Source: Prostheceraeus crozeri
Taxonomy: Eukaryota; Platyhelminthes; Polycladida; Euryleptidae
Assembly (NCBI GenBank): GCA_907163375.1
Contig: CAJQUW010011629.1
Location: 62,001-126,000 of the forward strand
DNA: 64,000 nt
Direction of reading: 5' to 3'
This document shows, piece by piece, positions 11,580 through 22,532 of this stretch (positions within the stretch are counted from its first letter, which is position 1; the number at the start of each line of letters is the position of its first letter). Below the pieces are notes generated by a model. That model made no database searches, had not been told where the DNA came from, and saw nothing but the letters and a program-made list of their open reading frames with translations. The position numbers and the translations under genes were made by a program.

Positions 11580-11999
11580 TTAACCAGTTATTTGGCCAAA
11601 ACTGATCAATATTAATTCGTTCCCACGAGAAACTCCCTTAACCTCAAATGCATGAAATGTTCTACTGACGTTACTGCATGAAATGGGTCCCTGACTTGCT
11701 TTAAGTTGTCTACATATCACACATCTTCTGCAAGAACCACATGTCAACATAGAAAAGCTACTGGCATCTTGATTGGTTGGTTGTATGAAGCATTTCGGCT
11801 TTTGAAGAATGCTTTGTGCTTTTGACTTTTGACTTATGCAAGCAGTCTTGTTACACCGAATGCATAACACGAAAAGATATTCTATGTCAGAAATACAGCG
11901 ATAGCATCTCTTCATTTTTGATTTGGGGACGAGTGATTGATAATGTTCGGCATTTACGTAGGGTAGATTGATGCCACATGCTAAAAATGCATCTTGCAC
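11580..11999 (-). pseudogene. Cysteine-rich fragment, core 1 copy
   Basis: 139 codons. First half: KMKRCYRC then CIRCNKTAC, a zinc-ribbon-like spacing resembling the C-terminal cysteine domain of some piggyBac-type transposases. Second half: LTCGSCRRCVICRQL, then ISCSNVSRTFHAFEVKG, like the Cys-rich linker before the GIY-YIG domain of Penelope-like elements. In cores 2-4 the two halves are in different frames; a 4-bp difference near 11780 joins them here. No ATG precedes the first half (it begins with GTG), so this is probably relic sequence rather than a live gene. Confidence 0.35.
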
Positions 12000-12952
12000 A
12001 TGACAAGATGAACCAATATTGGAGACAGCTCTCCTTTTTTATCAATGCTCAGCCAACTGCAAGCCAAGTTGTTCTAAGAGCAGTCTAAGTGACCATAGCG
12101 TTGGCATTGCCATAAATTTATGCTTTGGTGTCATTGAATTGGTGTGGTATCTTTCAGTTGTAGGATAACGGAATGTAAGCACTTTATTGAAGTTAATCAC
12201 CTATTGTTTGGGAATACATGAAGCAACATCTACAGGTAATTCACAGAACCAATATAACAACAAAGTAAGGAACGCTGGGGTCACCGAGGATTGTATGCAT
12301 TTAAGAACTGGTCAATCCAATGGTTACAACATCTTGGCATCTGCAAACTTACGGATTGGAGAACGCCATCACCCATCAGTCCCCATCAGAACTGCTTCAA
12401 TCAAATATTCAAATTAGTACGAATTATATTCCATAGTGCTATATTCCATATAAATGATTGCTGGTATGATATTCATCATCGTTAGAGAATTCTGAAGAAT
12501 ACAGAAATTATTATTGTTCTCATTATTAATTTCAAATACACTTTATGATTTCTTGATGAATAATTCCCTTCCCAAAATGTCATGTCTCTTTGCGAGATTG
12601 CGACATTTCGTTTGTACGATGAACATTGATAAAGGAACTGCTCAAACTTCAAAGACTTGAACAACTATAGCACGAAATTCCTTGGCAGCCGTAGACGCTG
12701 GATTTTTTTCTGCAATTATTGAGAAATTGAAGTAATACACTCAATTAATTGATTTAATTAATATCTGTGAACATTCTGCAATATATGCCCAGACAGCTGA
12801 CTTTTTGTATTTTCTTGTGAAAAAAAAAAAAAAATATAGAAATAATACAAAATTATTAAATAATCATAAAAATAGATAAATGTCTTCTATGTGCACATTC
12901 TATAAGCTTGTAAAGCCCTCCTAGAAATCATACTATGCAGCCTTTATCATGA
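12000..12952. other. Right end of core 1, AT-rich, no assigned gene
   Basis: Contains an A-run near 12823-12835 that differs between cores, and the right terminal ATCATGA. Open frames of 60-76 codons are present but unremarkable. Confidence 0.45.
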
Positions 12953-13126
12953 ACCCTTAGTCATCTTAGGGTAGAAAATAAAAGTACATGACCCTTGAAT
13001 TGAAGTACAAATTCGCTTTACTTTTTCACTTCTTAAGATGATTCAGCAGTGAATCGAAGCCAGTCCAAAACCCGTGGCTTTTCCTTTTCACATCTATGAA
13101 AAGACTGCTTACATTGCTTCAATTTA

Positions 13127-13330
13127 TCTGTTTGGAAGCTCCCCATGTCAGATATTTGACACATTCGTGAAAAGCAAAATTAGCTAGTCTCGCGCGAGCG
13201 CTTTCGACCACCGTCGGCCACCATAATCATGCACAAGTGAATTTATTCATCATTATTACATCATCATTATGACTTAATTTTGCTTTTCACTAATGTGTCA
13301 AATATCTGACATGGGGAGCTTCCAAACAGA
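13127..13330. mobile_element. 204-bp MITE with long inverted repeats (copy A)
   Basis: Arms of about 55 nt beginning TCTGTTTGGAAGCTCCCCAT fold back with a single visible mismatch around a loop of about 90 nt. TA dinucleotides flank both ends (13125-13126, 13331-13332), fitting a Tc1/mariner-driven miniature element. Confidence 0.82.
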
Positions 13331-13840
13331 TAATGAGACTAACTCCTCAATATTCTCATCATTGCTTCAATTTGTCAAACTTGAGTAAAAATAAATGGGG
13401 AAATGGTGAAATTCTTGGTGAACAGGATGAATATATTTACAAAAATAAACAACCTTCATTTCATGACCCTCAGTCAGAGATATTTCCACGTCGTTTTCAC
13501 TGAATCACTGTTTGAGAAGAGAACAACTGATCAATAAGGCAACCAATGCAAGGCAAAATACTATTAGGTGCTCCTAATAATCAGGAAAGTACTTAAAAGT
13601 AAGTTTTGATTTCTCAATATACGCTAATGCATTCATTCATTCAAATGATGTAGGGTAACAGCACATGTTTTATTCATTCTGTGTTTTCAATGAAAGATGA
13701 GATAGAAATTATAGAAACTTGGTGTATGTTTATGACAATGAATTTGATGCGAATGAATATTAATGTCAGTGGATAATTTTCTTATCTGTGCCGATGAGAA
13801 ATTGACATTCTGGCGATGTATTGGAAATGGTGATGCATTC

Positions 13841-14459
13841 CAGCGATGAAACCGGGTCACTGGGTCAATTGGGTCACTGTTCAAATATTTTGACCCGGCT
13901 TCTTTATTCTTGCTTATTTAATTAATTTCCGATCTGTAAATTCACAGATGACCTGCGTTTCTACTGCTAGTGAGTTAAATTACCGATCCTGATCAGTATT
14001 ACATGTAAAATAACAGATATTTTGTAAATAAACAGATTCGGGTCTGTCAATAAACAAGATGATTTTTGCAGTGTATTGTACCCGCAGTTATTTATTTCAT
14101 CATACTTGTTACAGGATGACAGCGTCAAGCGTTAAGGTTCAACACACCAAGAACCCCATTGCAAGCCATGAAAACACAGCTTATAGGGCAATGGGGTCAG
14201 TACAATACACGTCGTTTTTTCTGGCTTCCGTAAATCCACTTGGGGCGAATTTTAGTCCCTGACAGGCAGCCATTACTCATTATTATTAAGATTGTTGTGC
14301 GATTAAGCTTATTAAATTCAGTAAACTATACTACCTTCTTTCCCCCCATAGTCAACATGCACTCAAATAAATAGAAACAAAGATTTCGAGTGACCGGTCG
14401 TGACCCTTTCGTGTAAACGGGTCAACGGGTCACGAAACCGTGACCCGGTTCCGTCTCTG
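13841..14459. mobile_element. Non-autonomous hAT-like element rich in GGGTCA (copy A)
   Basis: Left end CAGCGATGAAACCGGGTCAC, right end the inverse of CAGAGACGGAACCGGGTCAC. GGGTCA words repeat inside both ends. TGCATTC flanks both sides (13834-13840, 14463-14469), a likely target duplication with a slightly uncertain right edge. Inside, nested inverted repeats lie at about 14068-14203 (GTGTATTGTA and CCCCATTGC with their inverses). No transposase. Confidence 0.6.
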
Positions 14460-16298
14460 AATTGCATTCTATCTCTTCGACACACTATTTAAGATATCAT
14501 GATTCCAGGTATTGGGTTGATATTGAATTCCTTCCTGTTGGTAATTGATTTCTCACTGTTTAATGTCTCTACCGCTTCTGCCATCACTTGTCTTGAAATT
14601 ACTTTTCCTATATACACTTACAGTTTCAGTCAGCTTGCAGCTACAGTCAAGGAAATTGAACAGTATAGCAAGACGGCCCCACTTACCGCTGATGTCACTG
14701 ATGCTCATTATCAATTCTAACATTGAGAAGTCAGACAAATGCACTTCACTCATTAATTCTGATGAAAACATCAAATGCATTTCCTTTTCCGAGTTTAATC
14801 TGTGATTACAGACGGCGCTTGCCAAATTGAAATGTATTCTTTCTCGACCAGTTTGCACGATGATATCGATATGAGCGGCAAGCAGTCAATCTCCATTCAT
14901 ATTTTGGGAAGAAATTATTAAATGCTGCTGCATCAACGTATTTGACGACATGCTTTTCTTCAACAAAATGGAGCTGAAATATGTATAAAAATGAGAAAAT
15001 TGAGCTCTAAGTTCACTTTATGATGTTAGATTGTAATTGTAATCAGTTTAATTTTGGTTTGAAATTTTGTCGATGCTTGGTATACAGAAGACGCGAGCAT
15101 TGTATTTCTAATGATGAGGCAGAGAGTCTCTACCGTAATCCCTTTCCAAGACGCTATTCCTTGTCATGGAAATCATGTCAACTATTTTCGCTCCAATCAT
15201 TATATAGCGAGAATTCATTTGCAACATTTCATGGACTCTCTCACTTGAAAAAGAGCTCATCATCGAACTTTTCTGTCATTTTAAAACCTAGAATGTGCTA
15301 TCTTACCGGAATTATTAATTCGAGTAATGAACAAAGTTCAATGGGTTGTCGTCAATATCTCTTGCCCACGCTCTTCCGATGTATGTTCTCTGCCTATCTA
15401 TTGACAGCAACTCCCTTTGTAATTTGATATTATCAGCGACGTGAGACTTTGTTCACCAAATCAAATTCTATATTGCAAATGCCAAATTTTACAGAAGCAA
15501 TGCCAAATTTTCGTATAGAACAGAGGAAATGCACTATGAAAGGCACTATAAAGTTGTACGCAGTGATCAAGGAGAGATTTCATGTAATTTATAGTTTGAA
15601 GGAAAGTATATCAAAAAAGCCGTCCCCTATCGATCTCAAATGGTTCATCAAACACACTTCAGCATTTCATTTGCCAGAATAACACAATGATAAAAACGAA
15701 AACAATATTAGAAGAAATACAACTCAATCAAAGTATGTTAGTCTACTTAGTACATGTAAGTGGAACAACATGGGATCATTTTCACATGTAGCATTCGAAA
15801 TTGATAACTGCTTTGTCTTCTTAGATAATTTTACATTTTCATATCTATTTATAGATATTTTTGGATATTTTTAAATATTCTATGATGAAGTCACCTTTGA
15901 TGTCTATATCCGTCATTACTGATGTGCATCTGTCAGTACTGATGTCCTTTTGCATTGGATGCATAAGAGGAAATTTTGAGTTATTTATGACAAAACGACA
16001 TTACTGGTGTCAAGTCTCATAAATAGTATGATATCTGTGTGTTGTTCTCTATGTATCATGTAATCCTGACCGCAATGATCTTACCACAGAATCATATCAC
16101 AATGCATCTGTGAGCACGTTTAAGTTCGATAAAACAATAAAAAACAATTGAGTCGATAAAACAATAAAAACGTGGTTCATCCACTAATTACACTAACTAA
16201 AGTACACATGATTACAATACTATATTCTAATCGATATTTCTGTAAATGACAACTTGCTAATTAAACTGCATCCTCAAAATATTGTTATTCCATTTCAG

Positions 16299-17537
16299 AT
16301 GATGTAACCGCAATGGAAAAATCAATGCAAATTGAATCAAGCATCAAACAAGAAAAGCATCACATGAAGATGTTTCATAACTTTTTGGAAAAGTATCCTG
16401 CTTTAAGCATTGATTTTAAACAGTGTACTGAGAGTGAATTTAGCAAAAGTATTACGTTTGTTTTATGGATCTTTGAAGAAAAATGATGATAATAATTATG
16501 CCCCCGCCAGCCTCATATGTATTAGAGCGAGCATCTTTCGGTATTTTATGAGGTCGAGAAAGATAAACATAATTACTGACGATAGATTTTACGATGCGAA
16601 TAAAACATTGAAATGCTTGGCCCGTAAATTCATCGCATGCGGAGGTCAAGTTAAGCATTTTCAAGCCATCGAATCTGAAGACCTCAGTAAATTATCGGTT
16701 TATTTTGATCGCAGTAATCCGACAGTTCTATTACACTAGACGTATTATAACATCATTTACTATTTCGGGACTAGAGGGAGAGAATGGTTCCGTAATTTGA
16801 GGGAGGATCGTTTCATATTTGATAAGGACTCTGAGGGATTCGATATCGTTAGTTTTAACGAAGGAAAAATTAAAAACGTAGGTAATGTTCTCACACGGAA
16901 AGGGATGGAGAATGTGAAGGAAGCGTTGATGGTATCAAGTGAAAACAAGGCTGAATGTCCTGTTACATGCCTGAAATTATTTTTAGAAAAGCGCCGTGAA
17001 TCAATTGTTGATGGTGATTCATTATCCACCCCTTTTTTCATTAAAGCCAGAAAAAAAATTTCGAGCAATTCTTGGTATTGCGAGAAGCAGCCCATAGGTG
17101 TAAATACTCTCGGGAAACTTATGACTATTATTTCAAATGAGGCTCAGTTAGGAAAGTCTTACACAGCTCACAGTATCCGACCGACAGTTATCTCCGAACT
17201 ATCCCAAGCCGGTTATAAATTGACGGATATTTGCAAAATAACTGGTCATAAGCAGACGAAGACTGTAGAGAGATATCTGCAATATGGATGTCGACGAAAG
17301 TCAGAAATGAAGAGAATGAGCCAAAGTTTGAAAAGAAGTTTGCATCAAGAGAAATCGGAAGAAGAAGATAAAGAGGAAGAGAAACAAGTCAGTGTGATGG
17401 TCAAAAGAGCAAAAGATGTGCACAGTTCACAAGACGTGATCATATGTGAATCGGAAGAAATCGTGCAAAAGACTGTTGAAAGAATGCCGACTGCCGTTCT
17501 TGAAAAGAATGGTGCCAGGCTAATGTTTTTTCTTTAG
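16299..17537 (+). pseudogene. Crypton-type tyrosine recombinase, core 2 copy
   Basis: Same protein as at 7063-8300, after the same acceptor. ATG at 16313. This copy has two lesions: one extra T near 16440 (GAATTTAGC instead of GAATTAGC) that shifts the frame in the N-terminal domain, shared with core 4, and the TAG at 16737-16739, shared with core 1. The catalytic half (HSIR, GH, Tyr) is otherwise uninterrupted to the stop at 17537. Confidence 0.82.
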
Positions 17538-17616
17538 ACATTTCTGTGTTTTTTGCACAGATGGTGTAATTTGATGTCATCATGTTTTTTATGGCATTTT
17601 TGAAAAATAAAAAAGC

Positions 17617-17903
17617 GTTCTGACAATGATTGTCTGCACGCCTTTTGGCATTGTCAGAACTATGACTTTTGCATTTCTATTGAACAATGACTATCAGCCT
17701 CGTCCTTACATAGTCATTGTCTACTTATATTTCTATATCTATGATATGATAATATCGAATAATGGCAGTCTGTACATTGTTGCTGAGTAAATAGGGCTGC
17801 CAGCCGATATTTCACACGTCATTTTTCTATGATGAAAGTCGTTCATATATCTTCAAATCCAAATTAGACGTCCTTAATTGCATAATTAAGGCCGTCTAAT
17901 TTG
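17617..17903. repeat. Three hairpins 3' of the recombinase (core 2)
   Basis: Counterpart of 8380-8666 with the same arms. Confidence 0.78.
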
Positions 17904-18140
17904 CTATGTAATGCCAATGAGGTAGGAACATTTCACCGTCCATCTTCGCATTCCCAGTGAAAATGACATTGAGATGATTCCTGTGGTTAACAATTTGGAC
18001 TCGTAGATATCTCAAGCTTTACATACTTCAATGTTCTGAGCTGCATGGGCTATGTAGAAAATTATCATAGATTTGAGTCTTTTGCAGATCAAAATCTAGG
18101 ATTTTTGATGTCATAGATTTTAGGTTCAGTAACAATGCAT

Positions 18141-18219
18141 ATATTACCTTTCAAATGATTAGCCTAAATCGTCTGGCGCTACGCGCCGACGATTTAGGCT
18201 GTCATTTGAAAGATAATAT
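18141..18219. repeat. 79-nt palindrome abutting Tc1 (core 2)
   Basis: Counterpart of 8904-8982; one base differs in the left arm (GATTAGCC instead of GATAAGCC). Confidence 0.86.
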
Positions 18220-19622
18220 ACTCAGTGACAAAAAGAATGAAACAAGTCCTGATATGAATACTTATGACTTAAACTTGGTTGTACTGTACGTTTGTTTGTT
18301 GTTTGTAAAAGGAGAACTCGAATGCTTTACTCAAAAACATTTAATTTGATACTCATGATTTTATCAACTTAAGTTAGAAACGGGTGTGACCACCGCGAGC
18401 ATCCAAACAGGCATCGATGCGTGAGGGCATGGATGAGCACAGTCGCTGGATGAATGCCAGGTCTAAGAGGTTCCCCTGCTCGATCAGTCTGTCGGCCAAC
18501 ATCTTCAAAGACACTGGTGGGTGGTTGTACCTCTCCCTCACTCTGCGACCAAGCTCATCCCAGCAGTGCTCGATGGGGGAGAGGTCGGGAGAACGTGAGG
18601 GCCATTCCAAGGTTGGGATTCCACTGCTTGCTATCCTGTTAGAGACCACTGAAGCGCGATGTGGCCTTGCGTTGTCATCCTGAAAAATCAATTGATTCGA
18701 TGTCACTGCTGGAACCACGACCGGTGTCACGATCTCGTCGGCATATCGCTGTCCTGTCAATGTTCCTTTCACTATGATTGTTGGTGTTTTTCCATTGTGT
18801 CAGATACTGGCCCAAACCATGACACTACCGCCGCCGTACCGGTCGTGTTCTTTGACGCAACATGAAGCAAATCGTTCACTTGGCAAGCGATGAACACGGA
18901 TCCGACCATCGTTGAAATCGAGAGTAAACCTCGATTCATCAGTCCAGAGCACACGTTCCCACTGACTGTCACTCCACGACTGATGACTTTGACACCACGT
19001 CACTCGTCTCCTTCGATGTTCCAGGCTCAGCGGAATTCTCACAGCGGGTCGTCGAGACTGTATGCCAGCTTCTCGCAATCTTCGATATGCAGTTCGAACG
19101 CTACAGGCAACGTTCCCAGCAACCTTCCAGTACACAATTAGCTTCGGGACGGACACAAATCTGTTTCTTTTAGCAGCTAAAACTAAGCGTGCATCTGTCC
19201 GCTTGGACGATACCCTTGGTCTTCCTGATCCGTTCTTCTTTTCCACATTTCCTTCTGCTTTCCAACGACACCACCACCACCTCCATATAACGACCCTTGA
19301 AATTTTCAATTCTTTCGCAACAGTTGTAGAACTTTGCCCACAACGCATCATCCCAATTGCCATTCCTCTGGTAAAGTTATCGTGCGCCATTTCATAAGTC
19401 AAATCTGGTCAGCAGTAGGTGGTGATTCTGTTCAACTTCTAGCTGTTACTGTGATCAATATCAAATTTTGAAATTTGATGGTCCTATATCATTTCCCTTA
19501 TCATATGGAGTTCAATGGTGATACATAGAAAGCGAGATATCATCTCAAACCATAGAAAAAATGAAACAAACTTCCATTCAAGTCAATGATAGTTGGTTTC
19601 ATTATTTATGTCAGTGAGTATA
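18217..19622 (-). mobile_element. Tc1-like DNA transposon, core 2 copy
   Basis: About 1.41 kb, the most complete copy: it has both the 120-bp stretch missing in core 1 and the 15-bp stretch missing in cores 3 and 4. Same ends as in core 1. Confidence 0.87.
18374..19390 (-). pseudogene. Tc1-like transposase (DD34E), core 2 copy
   Basis: 338 codons from the ATG of MAHDN, the normal length for a Tc1 transposase. HTH domain, GRPR hook, and the catalytic WTDESRF, QDDNARPH and SPIEHCWDE motifs are all present. The only visible lesion is the TGA at 18800-18802 after VMVWASI, shared with the other three copies. Confidence 0.9.
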
Positions 19623-19872
19623 TATCTTCATTGCTGTCCTCTCAGACATGCTCGCAGTTATACATTGTACCATGGCTAAATTGCGCACAATATCAAAGTT
19701 GATATCATTGGCCGGAACAATGATGGTGCAAATCTCAGACTCACTTATACAGTTTAAACAACCGGGCTGAGATGGAAGACTACAGAGATTTCTTGTTTAT
19801 CACTTGGCCTATTCTAGATTTTCTAATTATCGTCATGGGAAGGGACGAGAAAGTGTAAGCGTTGTAACTCAA

Positions 19873-20082
19873 TTGAAAATATGAAAGAATACCTTCTTCT
19901 TCGAGTACGGTATTTTAAATAAAAATTACAAATTTTCCTGACGTTTCGCCGTCCGGCTTGGTCGCAGGAATCGAAGAAACTGTTGTACAGAACAGAATAC
20001 AATTCATGAGGATGGCATGATATTGATTTAATCCTACATAAATTGTTATTAGACCTGTTAAACATAAGATACACAAGATACA
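19873..20082 (-). mobile_element. 210-bp retroelement-like insertion specific to core 2
   Basis: Absent from the other cores. It is flanked by a perfect 13-bp direct repeat CGTTGTAACTCAA (19860-19872, 20083-20095), and the empty site in core 1 has this word once. A target duplication of 13 bp fits target-primed retrotransposition rather than a cut-and-paste element. On the minus strand it contains GGCGAAACGTCAGGAAAA after CCTGCGACC, resembling the 3' tails of Penelope-like elements and, loosely, a degenerate hammerhead core. The family is a guess; the insertion itself is clear. Confidence 0.6.
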
Positions 20083-21159
20083 CGTTGTAACTCAAGTGAA
20101 TACGAAGTCACCTTGTACGCATGAATTACTCACTCGTGTTACAGATAAATAGCTAGCATCATTCTATAGTAAATTGAAATCAATTAGTCTGACGAATGCA
20201 AAGATAGAAAGAATACCAATACAAATGAAAAGAATGAATATAGGAATTATAGCTATTTGTCGAGGGCATAAATTGGAGGATATCTGAGGGCGCGCACCGT
20301 CTCTAATTGAAAGAAGCTCTCATCCGCTTTGCATAAAACTTTGTATTTGGGTAGAAAATACACTCGAATACGTGTATCTGAAGTTTTGTGACAATAGATT
20401 CAATTTTGCGGGTTCTAGTCATATTTGGAAACGTGTGGGGGGAGATAACACATGAGTATAAATTGATCTCCTTGATCCTCAAGACTCTTTCTGGTTATTT
20501 ATCTCCTTGTGTCGGAGAATCAATGCTGTTGGTGTCTTTTATTGACTTTATGATTGTCATTCTACTTAGATATTCAATAAACTACGACAGACCCTTGTTG
20601 TTAAAACCGCTATTATACTTCATGCCAGTCTACGAGTATCAGGTTTCCTAGGTTCTTTAACTCATTACTTCTAAACAACTAGTCAAATGAGGTGGACAAG
20701 TGGAGGTAAATCTTTCTTCGTGGTGATTCGATTTGCATGCGCTAAGCCGCCAAGGCAGTCATTCAAGTCATAAGAGGTGAACGAGTGGAGGTAAAACGCT
20801 CGATACAAATGCATGTAGTTGTAGACTCAAGTGAAGAAATGCTCGTAGTATTTTGAATATGTAGTCATAATAATAGTGTATGTAGGATTAGCTCAATTAT
20901 AGTCGCTGTAGAAGAGTGTCATTGCAGCTATATTGTTTACCGCCATCATTCACTTTCGCATTTTTATTCATCAGTTTCATGTTCCTTTATAGCATCCATT
21001 TTTTATGGTGACCATTGTCCTTTTTTATTTCCACTTCTAGTACCTGTTGTCTGCGTGCAGCATATTGGGGTCTTGTGGCAGGCGTATTGTTTGGAATCAG
21101 TGTTAAAAGTAGGAATGAGTATCATTACTGTAACATCAGTCTTAATCAAGATTTCCATT

Positions 21160-21575
21160 TTAACCAGTTATTTGGCCAAAACTGATCAACATTAATTCGT
21201 TCCCACGAGAAACTCCCTTAACCTCAAATGCATGAAATGTTCTACTGACGTTACTGCATGAAATGGGTCCCTGACTTGCTTTAAGTTGTCTACATATCAC
21301 ACATCTTCTGCAAGAACCACATGTCAACATAGAAAAGCTACTGGCATCTTGGTTGGTTGTATGAAGCATTTCGGCTTTTGAAGAATGCTTTGTGCTTTTG
21401 ACTTTTGACTTATGCAAGCAGTCTTGTTACACCGAATGCATAACACGAAAAGATATTCTATGTCAGAAATACAGTGATAGCATCTCTTCATTTTTGATTT
21501 GGGGACGAGTGATTGATAATGTTCGGCATTTACGGAGGGTAGATTGATGCCACATGCTAAAAATGCATCTTGCAC
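21160..21575 (-). pseudogene. Cysteine-rich fragment, core 2 copy
   Basis: Same two cysteine motifs as 11580-11999 but in two overlapping frames (21324-21575 and 21160-21417): the CYHC/CIRCNKTAC half ends in KMPVAFLC and the LTCGSCRRCVIC half runs in the other frame. Same state as cores 3 and 4. Confidence 0.35.
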
Positions 21576-22532
21576 ATGACAAGATGAACCAATATTGGAG
21601 ACAGCTCTCCTTTTTTATCAATGCTCAGCCAACTGCAAGCCAAGTTGTTCTAAGAGCAGTCTAAGTGACCATAGCGTTGGCATTGCCATAAATTTATGCT
21701 TTGGTGTCATTGAATTGGTGTGGTATCTTTCAGTTGTAGGATAACGGAATGTAAGCACTTTATTGAAGTTAATCACCTATTGTTTGGGAATACATGAAGC
21801 AACATTTACAGGTAATTCACAGAACCAATATAACAACAAAGTAAGGAACGCTGGGGTCACCGAGGATTGTATGCATTTAAGAACTGGTCAATCCAATGGT
21901 TACAACATCTTGGCATCTGCAAACTTACGGATTGGAGAACGCCATCACCCATCAGTCCCCATCAGAACTGCTTCAATCAAATATTCAAATTAGTACGAAT
22001 TATATTCCATAGTGCTATATTCCATATAAATGATTGCTGGTATGATATTCATCATCGTTAGAGAATTCTGAAGAATACAGAAATTATTATTGTTCTCATT
22101 ATTAATTTCAAATACACTTTATGATTTCTTGATGAATAATTCCCTTCCCAAAATGTCATGTCTCTTTGCGAGATTGCGACATTTCGTTTGTACGATGAAC
22201 ATTGATAAAGGAACTGCTCAAACTTCAAAGACTTGAACAACTATAGCACGAAATTCCTTGGCAGCCGTAGACGCTGGATTTTTTTCTGCAATTATTGAGA
22301 AATTGAAGTAATACACTCAATTAATTGATTTAATTAATATCTGTGAACATTCTGCAATATATGCCCAGACAGCTGACTTTTTGTATTTTCTTGTGAAAAA
22401 ATAAAAAAAATAATTATAGAAATAATATAAAATTATTAAATAATCATAAAAATAGATAAATATCTCCTATGTGCACATTCTATAAGCTTGTAAAGCCCTC
22501 CTAGAAATCATACTGTGCAGCCTTTATCATGA

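Larger units (their letters stand above)
5234..12952. mobile_element. Core copy 1: candidate tyrosine-recombinase element
   Basis: One of four near-identical segments. Compared with core 2, similarity begins abruptly at ATTTAAGATATCATGATTCC and ends abruptly at GCCTTTATCATGA, while the flanks outside are unrelated (LINE side versus spacer on the left; spacer versus single-copy DNA on the right). ATCATGA therefore sits at both ends (5243-5249 and 12946-12952). Inside are a Crypton-type tyrosine recombinase (plus strand), a cluster of hairpins, a Tc1-like insertion and a cysteine-rich fragment (minus strand). Constant ends with changing flanks and short terminal direct repeats are what a recombinase-mobilised element would show; unequal recombination between duplications is the alternative. 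Cryptons are usually shorter (a few kb). Confidence 0.5.
12953..14486. repeat. Spacer between cores 1 and 2 (copy A)
   Basis: 1.5-kb sequence found only between the two cores of each block (also 52301-53835). It holds a 204-bp miniature element and a hAT-like element. No gene seen. It is absent after core 2, showing that the arrangement is core-spacer-core rather than a plain tandem repeat. Confidence 0.8.
1..22532. repeat. Block A of a ~22.5-kb direct duplication
   Basis: The sequence from base 1 repeats almost letter for letter from 40919. In the first kilobase I find only four substitutions and a G7 versus G9 run between the two blocks. The match covers the CTAGG-rich element end, the LINE fragment, core 1, the spacer and core 2, and stops after ATCATGA at 22532, where block A enters single-copy sequence. 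Base 1 is only the window edge: the element running through the start of block B begins 4 kb further left (36901), so the duplication probably continues upstream of this window. Confidence 0.93.
14487..22532. mobile_element. Core copy 2: candidate tyrosine-recombinase element
   Basis: Same ends as core 1 (ATCATGA at 14496-14502 and 22526-22532) but left flank is the spacer and right flank is single-copy DNA. Contents as core 1, plus a 210-bp insertion at 19873. Single 26-bp unit at the left end. Confidence 0.5.

Noticed and set aside
5234-12952. Core as a Polinton or other capsid-bearing element
   Set aside because: No DNA polymerase B, capsid, ATPase or protease frames and no long terminal inverted repeats.
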